DNA from: an uncultured Eggerthellaceae bacterium
GTDB lineage: Bacteria; Actinomycetota; Coriobacteriia; Coriobacteriales; Eggerthellaceae
NCBI GenBank assembly: GCA_910588905.1
Contig: CAJURZ010000006.1
Span: forward strand, 56,309-91,385
Direction: 5' to 3'
Length of the DNA stretch: 35,077 nt
In this document: positions 9,108-17,323 of the stretch, one piece after another
Numbering within the stretch: position 1 is the first letter of the stretch
Layout of the letters: the number at the start of each line of letters is the position of its first letter
Made by a program: the position numbers and the translations under genes
The notes under the pieces: generated by a model
What the model was told of the DNA's origin: nothing
Database searches by the model: none
What the model saw: only the letters and a program-made list of their open reading frames with translations

Positions 9108-9131
9108 GGATGAGCTCGGAAGCTGATGGTC

Positions 9132-9668
9132 TTAGCGACCGCCATGATGGCCGCCGCCGTGTCCGCCATGGTGACCAGAGCCGTATCCTGATCCATATCC
9201 GTTGGAGCTGCCGGTGCCAGAGGAGGATCCAGAGCCGCTTCCGCTGTTGTAACCGTAGCCATTGTGGTGAGCGTGGCCGGTGTTGTAGCAGTATTCGCCA
9301 TGGTTGTCGCAGTAGCCATCGCCGTTATGGTCGACGAAGTTGTCACAGATGCCGTCATGGTCGTTATCCACGTAGCCATAGGAAGGTGCAGGGGTGACCT
9401 CAGGTTCCACGGCATCGGGCTCTGCCGGTTCAGGCGCGGTGACCTCCGGCGCCTCTGGGATGTTCGGTTGAGCTGCAGCCTCAAGCGCTTGCTTGTTGAT
9501 GTCGTCCCAGGCGCGTTCCGTGACGACCTGTACGGTCTTCGGTATCGTGCCGATGCCATCGGTGATGATGTAGCTATCGGGCACGGCCTTATTGGATGCA
9601 GCGAACGCTGCGATGGGCATGGCTACCATGGCCACGGCGATCCCTGCTGCGATGAGTCCCTTCTTCAT
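9132..9668 (-). CDS. Secreted protein with two DxDxDG calcium-type loops and a His/Gly-rich tail
   Basis: A 178-aa exported protein of unknown function. The start at 9668 is chosen because AGAGGATGTC precedes it and it opens with a clear Sec signal peptide (MKKGL, hydrophobic core, AFA-A near residue 23). A Pro/Glu-rich linker (about 68-95) leads to two tandem loops, DNDHDGICDN (101-110) and DHNGDGYCDN (113-122). These resemble EF-hand or dockerin-type calcium-binding loops, each with one Cys that could pair. The tail (about 130-178) is Gly/Ser/Tyr-rich and ends in a GHHGGHGGGHHGGR run, a plausible transition-metal ligand. Its place upstream of a sigma/anti-sigma pair suggests that it is a target or partner of that system. 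Confidence 0.75.
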   Translation of the reverse strand: MKKGLIAAGIAVAMVAMPIAAFAASNKAVPDSYIITDGIGTIPKTVQVVTERAWDDINKQALEAAAQPNIPEAPEVTAPEPAEPDAVEPEVTPAPSYGYVDNDHDGICDNFVDHNGDGYCDNHGEYCYNTGHAHHNGYGYNSGSGSGSSSGTGSSNGYGSGYGSGHHGGHGGGHHGGR

Positions 9669-9690
9669 GACATCCTCTTCCTGTGAGACT

Positions 9691-9714
9691 GACGATATAT
9701 GAAGAACACGATCC
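9691..9714 (-). promoter_or_regulatory. Possible ECF-type promoter of the secreted protein/sigma/anti-sigma operon
   Basis: Read on the minus strand, GGATC and CGTC are 15 bp apart, 22 bp before the start codon at 9668. ECF factors often use GGAAC/CGTC-like boxes, so this would allow autoregulation. The -35 word is only a partial match. Confidence 0.3.
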
Positions 9715-9914
9715 AACCCTGTGAATCCTTGCAAGAAATCTCGATCTTTGCAAGTGTCATATTGCGATACATGGGATCACGGTCGTGTCAAACCATATTC
9801 GTCATCGCTTTGTGATACCATGCTCCGTCCCTTGCGACGTTGGCCTCCTCTTCTTGAGAGCTCCAACCTCTCCGACACCCCCTGGATCCTGATACCCAAG
9901 GAAAGGAGAGACGT

Positions 9915-12089
9915 ATGTCCACAGACCCCCTGCAGAGCAGCCTCTCTGTCGAAGCGAAGGGCGAGAAGGCTGCTCCTATCAACGAGCCAGGCGCTCCCGG
10001 TGCGTCTCAGGATGATGGCTGCGCATCAGAGGAAGAAGAGCATCTTGCCTCCACGCTGACCAGGATCGCCGCGGCTTTGGAGAAGGCAGCAGCAGTAGCC
10101 GATGGTATGAGCGGTGCCTATGCAGATGTGTCGCGATACATGGCGCAGTTCCGTGGAGAGCTGGCTCCTGAGGAGATGCAGCAGAGCCGCCTGGAGCTTG
10201 CTCGCATGGGAGGCCATGCCGAGGCGGCTCATCTCTCCCTCGGTGCGCTCGAGAAGCTGATGGATTCCCCGTACTTCGCACACGTCGATTTCGAAGATGA
10301 CGAAGATGAGGGCATATCAGCTCTCACGAAAGCCTATATCGGTCGATCCGCATTCATCTGGGGAAGCAAGACGGTGGTGTCCGACTGGCGCAGCCCCGTA
10401 GCATCATTGTTCTACGACTTCGAGCCCGGACCTGCTTCCTTTGAAGCGCCAAGCGGCGTGCGTCAGGGACGCCTGACACGCAAGCGGCAGATCCGGATCG
10501 AGAGGGGGAAGCTCTCCTATGCCATCGACACCGATTCCAGCGTTCGCGACGAGATGCTGGCCCAAGCGCTCTCGCGCACAGCTGATGCCAAGATGCACGA
10601 CATCGTCTCTTCCATCCAGAAAGAACAGAACGCGATCATCCGCAATGAGGGTGCGCGCACCTTGGTGATCCAGGGAGTGGCCGGTTCAGGAAAGACATCC
10701 ATCGCCCTTCATCGAATAGCCTACCTCCTCTATCGACAGAAGGAGACGCTGACGTCGCGGTCGGTTGCCATCGTGTCGCCGAGTCGCGTGTTCTCCAACT
10801 ATATCTCCGAAGTGCTGCCCGAGCTTGGAGAGGAACCGGTACAGGAATGGAGCATGCACGATCTTGGTGCATTGTTGGTGGGGAAGGCAGCACGGGTCCA
10901 ACAACCGCTCTCCTACGCCGATGAGGATGACAGCGCGCGGCGGCCGCGAGCGGAAGCGAAGGGGAGCGTCCGCTTTGCGCAAAGCTTGACGGCTTGGCTC
11001 GATCAGGCTCTGGCGGGAATGCTCGCAGAGCCCCTGTTCTGTCCGGAGGATCTTCCTGTAAGCGATGGCGCCGTGAGTGCTGCGTGGCTGGCGGAGCGCT
11101 TCGATGCCTATGGGAGCCTGCCCTTTGGCGAACGTCTCGACCTGATGGCTGAGGATGTGGTCGCCCATCACGGAGCGCAGAGCTACGGCCGGGCGTTCGT
11201 GCGAGGGGGCGGCGCACCCAAGCGGCGCGATATCCGCACGAAGCTAGGGCGCATGATGAAGGCGAAGGATGCCGTAGCACTCTATCGCCGATTCCTGTCT
11301 GATACAGGCCAGGGAAAGCTGTTCGCACGCCCCGAGAAGGGAATGCTCGAATGGGAGGATGCGTTTCCCGTGGCGCTCTGCCGCTGGGCTTTCGAGGGCG
11401 CTGCGGCTGTTCCTGAGGCGCTGGCGCTGCGACACGTGGTCATCGACGAGATGCAGGACCTAACGCCGATCCAGCATGCTGTCATCGCGCGGATGCTCCC
11501 GGGCGATAAGACCATCCTCGGTGATGTCGATCAGCTCGTGGATGGTCGTTGTGGCTTGACCATCCAGGACATCGCGGGGATGCATGAAGGGGCGGAAGTG
11601 GTGCGCTTGCTCCGGAGCTACCGCTCTACTTGGGAGATAGCGGCTCTTGGACAGCGCGTGAAGCCAACAGAAGGCTTCCAGGCGGTCGAGCGCCATGGCG
11701 AAGAACCGCGCTTCGTGCGCTGCAAGGACACATTGGGCGTCTTGGACGCGATCGACGAAGCGCTTCGCCGGTGGAAGGAGGAGGGCCGAAAGACCATGGG
11801 GATCATCTGCAAGTCAGATGGCTTAGCAGAGCTCTATGAAGCGGTCATCGGCACGCGCTGCGAGGTGTCGCTCATTACGGATGCGACGACGGTATTCCCA
11901 GAGGGCGTGGCGCTCTGCTCGGTGCGCCTTGCGAAGGGGTTGGAGTTCGATGAAGTCATCCTCTTGGATGTTGACGATCGTCAATACGCGACCGAAGCGG
12001 ACCGCAACCTTCTCTATGTGGCCATTACGCGGGCGCTGCATCGCATCACCATCCTCTATCGCGATCAGCCGTCGCCGTTGTTGGGGTGA
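9915..12089 (+). CDS. helD: HelD-like UvrD/Rep-family helicase (RNA polymerase recycling factor)
   Basis: A 724-aa superfamily 1 ATPase. An acidic N-terminus and a helical arm (about 40-115) precede the HelD hallmark block SDWRSPVASLFYD. Walker A follows at GVAGSGKTS (254-262). VVIDEMQDLTPIQ gives the Walker B motif and LLYVAITRALHRI a C-terminal helicase motif. Family knowledge: HelD proteins of Gram-positive bacteria bind RNA polymerase and free stalled complexes. This length and architecture fit HelD better than UvrD or PcrA. AAGGAGAGACGT precedes the ATG. It stands alone and converges on the MFS gene. An assignment as generic helicase IV-like cannot be fully excluded. Confidence 0.83.
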   Translation: MSTDPLQSSLSVEAKGEKAAPINEPGAPGASQDDGCASEEEEHLASTLTRIAAALEKAAAVADGMSGAYADVSRYMAQFRGELAPEEMQQSRLELARMGGHAEAAHLSLGALEKLMDSPYFAHVDFEDDEDEGISALTKAYIGRSAFIWGSKTVVSDWRSPVASLFYDFEPGPASFEAPSGVRQGRLTRKRQIRIERGKLSYAIDTDSSVRDEMLAQALSRTADAKMHDIVSSIQKEQNAIIRNEGARTLVIQGVAGSGKTSIALHRIAYLLYRQKETLTSRSVAIVSPSRVFSNYISEVLPELGEEPVQEWSMHDLGALLVGKAARVQQPLSYADEDDSARRPRAEAKGSVRFAQSLTAWLDQALAGMLAEPLFCPEDLPVSDGAVSAAWLAERFDAYGSLPFGERLDLMAEDVVAHHGAQSYGRAFVRGGGAPKRRDIRTKLGRMMKAKDAVALYRRFLSDTGQGKLFARPEKGMLEWEDAFPVALCRWAFEGAAAVPEALALRHVVIDEMQDLTPIQHAVIARMLPGDKTILGDVDQLVDGRCGLTIQDIAGMHEGAEVVRLLRSYRSTWEIAALGQRVKPTEGFQAVERHGEEPRFVRCKDTLGVLDAIDEALRRWKEEGRKTMGIICKSDGLAELYEAVIGTRCEVSLITDATTVFPEGVALCSVRLAKGLEFDEVILLDVDDRQYATEADRNLLYVAITRALHRITILYRDQPSPLLG

Positions 12090-12144
12090 GGGAGCAGCGA
12101 AGGCGCACCCCTCCTGTATCTTGTGATCGAAATGGATCTTAGGA

Positions 12145-12234
12145 GGGGTCGATCTAGATCGACCCCACAGGGGTGATGCATTGCCTGCGTAGGGGCCGAC
12201 CTTGGTCGGCCCGGGGTCGAACACGTTCGACCCC
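12145..12234. repeat. Cluster of three inverted repeats between convergent genes
   Basis: Three perfect inverted repeats follow one another: 12145-12166 (a 22-bp palindrome, GGGGTCGATC on each side), 12193-12212 (GGGCCGACC-TT-GGTCGGCCC) and 12213-12234 (GGGGTCGAAC-AC-GTTCGACCCC). The arms differ but always remain complementary. They fill the gap between helD and the MFS gene and may serve as a two-way terminator. Confidence 0.75.
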
Positions 12235-12250
12235 TCCTACAATGGGTACG

Positions 12251-13537
12251 TCAGCGTGCTCTCTTGCGGATGGGGCTGGCGGCGATAGCCAGCAGGAAGA
12301 GGATGCAGGCCACCACGCCTGAGGCGGCTAGCACGATGAAGCCCACGGCGAAGCCGACGTTCTGCATGATGGCTGCGGCGATGAGGAACACCGCGGCGCC
12401 TCCCAGATAGAATGCGCCCATGCCCACGGCGTTGATGGCCGTGTAGTCGCGCATGCCGAAGAGCTGCGGAATGAAGAGCGCCGGCAGGATCTGGACAGGT
12501 CCGATGAACGCGCAGAGCACCAGCCCTCCATAGAGCAAGGGACTCCCCGCATTCGCAAGCCACATCACCAGCAGCGTGATGCCTGCGGCGAAGCCCGCGA
12601 ACACGATGATGGATGACACAGATGCCCCCAGCTTCTCAGATACCTTGCCCGACACCAGGCTCACAACAGCTACCAGCAACGCGAAGATGGAGAGCAGAGT
12701 GACCACGAAGGACGGGTCCAGGCTGCCAGACGCCAGGAAGTTCGACGAATAGGCGGAGAATCCATTGAGCGGGAACGAGGCGAACACCATGGCTGCGAAG
12801 AACAGGTACAGTGCCGGTGTGCGAAGCGCCTCTTTGAGCGTGATGCCAGCGGGTGCCTCGGGAGGTGCAGATGCCGCTGCGGCAGCCTCGGCCTCTGTCA
12901 GGTTCGCCTCGCTGAGCGCATCTTCGGCCTGGACAGCGTTCGGGGCCGGAGCGGGGGCAGCCAGCTTCGGCAGGGGGCCGATGAGCACGAGGTTGGAGAA
13001 TATGCCCAGCACCAGCACGAGGGCGGCATAGCCGAAGATGATGGTGCGATAGTCAAGGACTTGCAACAGCATGGATTCGATGAACACGAGCCCGGCGATG
13101 ATGAAGCTCATGACCCCCACCACCACGCCGAACACCGTAGGCGTCCTCTCACCATAGAAGCGCGAGAGCACGCCAGCAGCGGAGGCGTGGGCGCCGATGG
13201 CCAGCACGATGCCGTTGATGACGTTGCCGATGTACCACATGATCGGTCCCGTGGCTGCCGCGAAGAGCAGGAGCGCGCAGGTGGTGCAGATGCTCCCGAT
13301 GAGCAGGCACCATTTCGGCGTGAGCTTGTCGATGAGCTTGGTGCCCACGAGGCTGCCCAGGAAAGCGAATATCGTAGCGAGCATGGGGCCGAAGGCGTAG
13401 GTGACAAGGTCGATGCCCATGCCCTCTACGAGGAGCACGGCAATGGCATTGAGCAGGGAGGTGGAGCCCATGCCCACCGTGAGGATGATGGCGCACCCTA
13501 CCGCCGCCATCATCGGGCGTCTTGAAGCGACACTCAT
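12251..13537 (-). CDS. Major facilitator superfamily transporter
   Basis: A 428-aa membrane protein with about twelve predicted spans and a central cytoplasmic loop rich in Ala, Pro and Glu between the two six-helix halves. The overall plan, including an RFYGERTPTVFG-like segment after helix 4, fits the MFS of oxalate/formate antiporter-like or monocarboxylate-type carriers. It is the last gene of the molybdoenzyme operon, 78 bp after the small 4Fe-4S gene. Context suggests that it imports the enzyme's substrate or exports its product. The transported compound is unknown. Confidence 0.85.
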   Translation of the reverse strand: MSVASRRPMMAAVGCAIILTVGMGSTSLLNAIAVLLVEGMGIDLVTYAFGPMLATIFAFLGSLVGTKLIDKLTPKWCLLIGSICTTCALLLFAAATGPIMWYIGNVINGIVLAIGAHASAAGVLSRFYGERTPTVFGVVVGVMSFIIAGLVFIESMLLQVLDYRTIIFGYAALVLVLGIFSNLVLIGPLPKLAAPAPAPNAVQAEDALSEANLTEAEAAAAASAPPEAPAGITLKEALRTPALYLFFAAMVFASFPLNGFSAYSSNFLASGSLDPSFVVTLLSIFALLVAVVSLVSGKVSEKLGASVSSIIVFAGFAAGITLLVMWLANAGSPLLYGGLVLCAFIGPVQILPALFIPQLFGMRDYTAINAVGMGAFYLGGAAVFLIAAAIMQNVGFAVGFIVLAASGVVACILFLLAIAASPIRKRAR

Positions 13538-13565
13538 GGTCGTCCTCCTTACAGGGGATGGTAGT

Positions 13566-13586
13566 GGGGCCGCGCGTGGCGGCCCC
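13566..13586 (-). terminator. Intercistronic hairpin between the 4Fe-4S gene and the MFS gene
   Basis: GGGGCCGC-GCGTG-GCGGCCCC is a perfect 8-bp stem with no T-run after it. It could protect the upstream mRNA 3' end or partly attenuate transcription into the MFS gene. Confidence 0.5.
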
Positions 13587-13615
13587 GAAGAGATCTATCC
13601 GCCAGGTGGTGCGGC

Positions 13616-13951
13616 TTAGGCGGTGTAGATGGCGCAGTGGCGCCCCTTGGCCTCTTCGACCAGCTCATCGAAGGGACCGATCTTCAAGCATTGGGCCGCG
13701 CAGCCCGTGACGCAGAGCGGGTTCGGATCCGCGTCGTAGCAGAGCTTGCACTTGTCCAGCACGGGCGCGATCAGGTGATACTGGCGCAGCTTCCCATCCA
13801 CCAGGAAGGGCTCGCGGCGAACCACCTTCAACCAATCCTCGTGATAGGGATACCGGTAAGTCTCCCGGCAGGCTGCCTCGCAGCCGTAGCACCCGATGCA
13901 ATCATCCAGGTCAAGCAGCAGGGCTATCCCGCCTCCATCGATACGCTTCAT
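13616..13951 (-). CDS. Small ferredoxin-type 4Fe-4S protein, molybdoenzyme partner
   Basis: A 111-aa cytoplasmic iron-sulphur protein. One group, Cys18/21/24/28 (CIGCYGCEAAC), lies near the N-terminus. A second, Cys68, 71, 80, 84 and 88 (CKLC, then CVTGCAAQC), lies near the C-terminus, so one or two clusters are likely. Its ATG shares one base with the stop of the molybdoenzyme gene (TGATG), which implies coupled translation. It should pass electrons to or from that enzyme. A GTG one codon upstream (13954) is an alternative start. Confidence 0.85.
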   Translation of the reverse strand: MKRIDGGGIALLLDLDDCIGCYGCEAACRETYRYPYHEDWLKVVRREPFLVDGKLRQYHLIAPVLDKCKLCYDADPNPLCVTGCAAQCLKIGPFDELVEEAKGRHCAIYTA

Positions 13952-16131
13952 CACATATCACCCCTTCCGGGCTCGATCTTGCAGAGGAATGAGCGCATGG
14001 CTGTTGCGCCATAGCCGGGCTCGGCCGGTTCTGAGGGAACGAGGACGTTGCCGTTGGCCTTGTCCCACCCATAGCCAGGCAGTCCCAGAGCCTCGCACTC
14101 GTCACGCCATGCTGGGCGCGGGATGAACACGACGCCCTTCTTCGCTTCGCGGGATACCAGCGCCTTCGAGATGATCTTGCCGCGCGGTGAGCTGATGGTG
14201 ATCCATTCGCCGTCGGTGACGTGATAGGTCGCCGCGTCATCGGGATGGACGACCACGAAGGGCTCGGGATAGAAGAAGCGCTGAGCGGGAACGTTGGTCC
14301 ATGCGGAATGGAAGAAGCTGTAGACGCGGTGCCCCGTGCTGCCGATGAGCGGGTACTCCTTCGCCAGCTCCGGTTGGCTCAAGGGGCTCTCCGCCGGTTC
14401 GGTGTAGTCGGGCACCGGGTCATAGCCGAAGGCGGCCATGGCGGGAGAGGAGAACTCGATCTTACCCGTAGAGGTGGGGAAGCCGGGAGCGCCGTCAGGG
14501 CGCAGCATGCCCTTCTCGTACTTCTTGTGCACGGGCTCTGCGCTCAGGTCGGCGCCGCCTGCCAAGCGCACGGGTGTGGCCTGGAATTCCTCCCAGGTGA
14601 GGTCGAAGCCGTAGAACTCCTTCAGGCGCCAGAGGACCATCTCCTTCTCGTCAGCCCAGGGCCACTGCTCGGGGTTCATCCGCTTGCCCCATTCCAGGAA
14701 GAACTTCCAGTCATCCCAGCACTCACCCGGAGCAGGAACGGCTTGGTCGAAGGCTAGGATGAAGGGGCCATCCAGCTCTTCGTCATAGGTGCAGCGCTCG
14801 GACCAGTCAGAGGTGGGGAGCACGATGTCCGCCAGTTTCGCCGTGGGTGAGAAGTAGAAGTCCTTGACCACGATGAGGTCCAGGTTGGGACTGGTCATGG
14901 CCTGATAGGTGAGGTTGGTGTCCTCGTAGCAGAGCAGCGGGTCATCAGCGATGGCGACGAACATCTTGATGGGGCGCGGCTCGCCGGTGATCATGGCCTT
15001 GAACACGGTGTTCGGATCGTTGGAGCGACCGAAGGACTTGTAGAGGGGATGCTCCTCGCCGCCGAAGGTGAAGAGCTCTGGACGGCCGGGGTCGAGCGCG
15101 CTATCCCACAGGGTGATCTTGTCATCCAGCATGACGGAGAATGCGACCGGCACGTTCACGCCGCCGGGGACGTCGATGTGGCCCAGCAGGCCCTGGAGGC
15201 ACGCGATGGCGCGGCCGTTCTGGATGGCGTTGGTGTGCATGCAGCCAGGCCCCAAGCCCACCATCATGCCAACGGGTCCTTGCGTTCCCATCATGCGCGC
15301 AGCGGTGGTCACGTCCTCTGGTTCGATCCAGCAGATCTCCGCAGTATGCTCCGGAGTCCACTCCTCCACGCGAGCCTTCAGGTCCTCGAAGCCGTAGGTC
15401 CAGTCCTCGATCCACTGCTCGTCGTACCATCCCTGATGGATGATCTCGCGGATGATGCCCAGAGCCAGTGCGCCATCAGTGCCGGGGCGCGGCTGGATGG
15501 CCAGGTCTGCGTGCTTCGACATGTCCTGGAAGCGCGCATCGATGACGATGAGGTTCGCGCCGCTGGCCTGGTTATCCAGGATGCGCTTCATGATGCCGCG
15601 CTCCATGGCGGGGTTCTGTCCCCAGAGCACCATGGTGCCTGAGTTGGCAAGGTCGCCGTCGGCGGGGCTGAAGATGCCGAGCGAGATCGCGTTCGGCAGG
15701 ATGTGGGGCATGAGGCACACGTGCGTGGGCACGAGCGACCAGCCTTCCAGGCCAAGCGTCGAATTGAGGCGGCAGTGCCAGTGGTTCGTGGTGCGGCCTG
15801 TGCCTTGGCCGGTGATGATGGCCTCAGGGCCGTACTCCTCGATGATGCGCTTCGATTCGCGTGCGATGGTGTCCAGCGCCTCATCCCAGGTGATGCGCTC
15901 CCATTCTCCACTGCCGCGCTCGCCTACGCGCTTCATGGGGTATAGGATGCGCCCCTCGGTGTTGTTGTGGATCTCGCGCTCGGACATGCCGGCGCCGCAG
16001 ATCACGCCGAACGATTTGGGATTGTCCGGGTCGCCTTCGATCTTGACGATCTCGTCGCCGTCGGAGTAGACGATCACTCCGCACCGGGCATGACAGGTGG
16101 TGCATACGGTCCGGGTCTTCTTGATGGGCAT
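13951..16131 (-). CDS. Cytoplasmic molybdopterin oxidoreductase (acetylene hydratase/catechol dehydroxylase-like group)
   Basis: A 726-aa bis-MGD enzyme without a Tat signal, so it should be cytoplasmic. The N-terminal 4Fe-4S site is canonical: Cys10, Cys13, Cys17 and Cys45. The predicted Mo (or W) ligand is Cys139 in THVCLMPH, the position occupied by Cys or Sec in formate dehydrogenases and by Cys in acetylene hydratase. The C-terminal half carries the molybdopterin-dinucleotide-binding blocks, with PLIGSTGHRVYSFFHS near residue 600. It is followed in the operon by a small 4Fe-4S protein and an MFS carrier and is divergent from a LysR regulator. In Eggerthellaceae this layout is typical of inducible enzymes that reduce aromatic or other dietary substrates. 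The substrate itself is not deducible. Confidence 0.88.
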   Translation of the reverse strand: MPIKKTRTVCTTCHARCGVIVYSDGDEIVKIEGDPDNPKSFGVICGAGMSEREIHNNTEGRILYPMKRVGERGSGEWERITWDEALDTIARESKRIIEEYGPEAIITGQGTGRTTNHWHCRLNSTLGLEGWSLVPTHVCLMPHILPNAISLGIFSPADGDLANSGTMVLWGQNPAMERGIMKRILDNQASGANLIVIDARFQDMSKHADLAIQPRPGTDGALALGIIREIIHQGWYDEQWIEDWTYGFEDLKARVEEWTPEHTAEICWIEPEDVTTAARMMGTQGPVGMMVGLGPGCMHTNAIQNGRAIACLQGLLGHIDVPGGVNVPVAFSVMLDDKITLWDSALDPGRPELFTFGGEEHPLYKSFGRSNDPNTVFKAMITGEPRPIKMFVAIADDPLLCYEDTNLTYQAMTSPNLDLIVVKDFYFSPTAKLADIVLPTSDWSERCTYDEELDGPFILAFDQAVPAPGECWDDWKFFLEWGKRMNPEQWPWADEKEMVLWRLKEFYGFDLTWEEFQATPVRLAGGADLSAEPVHKKYEKGMLRPDGAPGFPTSTGKIEFSSPAMAAFGYDPVPDYTEPAESPLSQPELAKEYPLIGSTGHRVYSFFHSAWTNVPAQRFFYPEPFVVVHPDDAATYHVTDGEWITISSPRGKIISKALVSREAKKGVVFIPRPAWRDECEALGLPGYGWDKANGNVLVPSEPAEPGYGATAMRSFLCKIEPGRGDM

Positions 16132-16193
16132 TCGATCACTCCTCTCAAAGTGAGGCCATCATGAGCGGGCGGTGCGCCAGCTCGATGCCCCTG

Positions 16194-16222
16194 ACTATAT
16201 GAGCGCGCATCTGCTGCGGCAA
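16194..16222 (-). promoter_or_regulatory. Promoter of the cytoplasmic molybdoenzyme operon
   Basis: On the minus strand, TTGCCG (16217-16222) and TATAGT (16194-16199) are spaced by exactly 17 bp, about 60 bp before the start codon at 16131. A LysR-type palindrome lies just upstream of the -35 box, as expected for an activated promoter. Confidence 0.6.
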
Positions 16223-16242
16223 ACAGGCAAAAGTTCCGCTCA

Positions 16243-16259
16243 TACAACCTCGAGTTGTA
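16243..16259. promoter_or_regulatory. LysR-type operator
   Basis: TACAAC-CTCGA-GTTGTA is a perfect 17-bp inverted repeat that contains the T-N11-A core of LysR boxes. It lies between the divergent LysR gene and the molybdoenzyme operon, about 20 bp upstream of the operon's -35 box, the usual activator recognition position. Confidence 0.65.
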
Positions 16260-16347
16260 GCAGCCCTCTGGAACGGAGAGTTGACCTGCCGTATCATGGA
16301 TGGCATCCCCGCACGGCTCCATAGGTTCATTGCGAGAAGAGACGCTC

Positions 16348-17307
16348 ATGAGGTTCGAAGCGCTTGCATACTTTCTGGAGATAGCCGAATCAGGCTCATT
16401 CACCCAAGCATCGAAGCGGTTGTTCGTGTCCCAGCAAGGATTGAGCAAGGCCATCAAGGCGCTGGAGAAGGAGCTGGGCTGCCGCCTCTTCGAGAAGGAC
16501 GGCGCTACGCTCAGGCTGAGCGCTGCGGGACGGGCGCTCGCGCCGCATGCTCGCCAGTGTCTTGCTGACCTCGATGCCCTGCGCGAGGATATGGGTCCCT
16601 TCGCGCGCATGGCTTCTCCGAGGCGTGTGGCCAGAGAGGCCCTACCCACATTGCACGCAGCAGCTTTCGTGACAGATTCGCTGTTCTCCCTGCTGGATCG
16701 AGAACTGCGTCGGGCAGGTTTGCATGATGTGACCATCATCGAGCATTCCTACGCAGAGATCCTTGCTGCTCTTGAGATGGGGAGCACCACGCATGTGTAT
16801 GCGCTGGGCCTGCCCTCGTCCCATCGCGAGGAGCTCATGCGCATCCCGCATGTGGTGTTCGATCCGCTCTTCGAGACGGAGATCATGTTGGCGGGATCGC
16901 GCCAGTTCATCCATCCAGACAAGGGCGCGTTCTCATTGGAGAAGGTGTCGAAGCTGCCGGTGGCGTACTACAACGATCCTGTGCTCAATAGCATCATCAG
17001 CGAGATGTTCCGAGAGCATCCCTTGCAGAACGTGGTCACGCATGCGTCGAACCCCTCCCGCATCTCCGAATACGTTGCGGGCGGGAAGGCCGTGACCTTC
17101 ACCGATAGCTTGAGCGATTACCTCTCTCGCGACAAGGATGCCATCATCAGCGCTCCTATCAAAGGGGCTGCGCGCTTCTTCGTGGGCTTCGCATATCTCG
17201 ATCACGCGAACGTGTCGGAGAGCTCCATCGGCTATGTGCGTGCCTTCAAGGAGTGCTTCCGTGCACGGTGCGCGACATATCTATCTGAGCGACGCCCGTC
17301 TGAGTGA
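16348..17307 (+). CDS. LysR-family transcriptional regulator
   Basis: A 319-aa regulator. The winged helix-turn-helix occupies about residues 1-60 (FTQASKRLFVSQQGLSKAIKALE) and is followed by the LysR linker helix and a periplasmic-binding-protein-like effector domain. The start at 16348 is chosen because the HTH begins at the usual distance from it; an upstream in-frame ATG at 16300 would add a non-conserved extension. It is divergent from the molybdoenzyme operon and has a LysR palindrome between the two, so it most likely activates that operon in response to a substrate-like ligand. The ligand is unknown. Confidence 0.9.
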   Translation: MRFEALAYFLEIAESGSFTQASKRLFVSQQGLSKAIKALEKELGCRLFEKDGATLRLSAAGRALAPHARQCLADLDALREDMGPFARMASPRRVAREALPTLHAAAFVTDSLFSLLDRELRRAGLHDVTIIEHSYAEILAALEMGSTTHVYALGLPSSHREELMRIPHVVFDPLFETEIMLAGSRQFIHPDKGAFSLEKVSKLPVAYYNDPVLNSIISEMFREHPLQNVVTHASNPSRISEYVAGGKAVTFTDSLSDYLSRDKDAIISAPIKGAARFFVGFAYLDHANVSESSIGYVRAFKECFRARCATYLSERRPSE

Positions 17308-17323
17308 GGACGCTGCTCTGCGC

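Noticed and set aside
8588..9397. Plus-strand frames opposite the ECF sigma and secreted protein genes
   Set aside because: Arg/Ser/Cys-rich composition typical of antisense shadows in GC-rich DNA; the minus-strand genes have clear domains.
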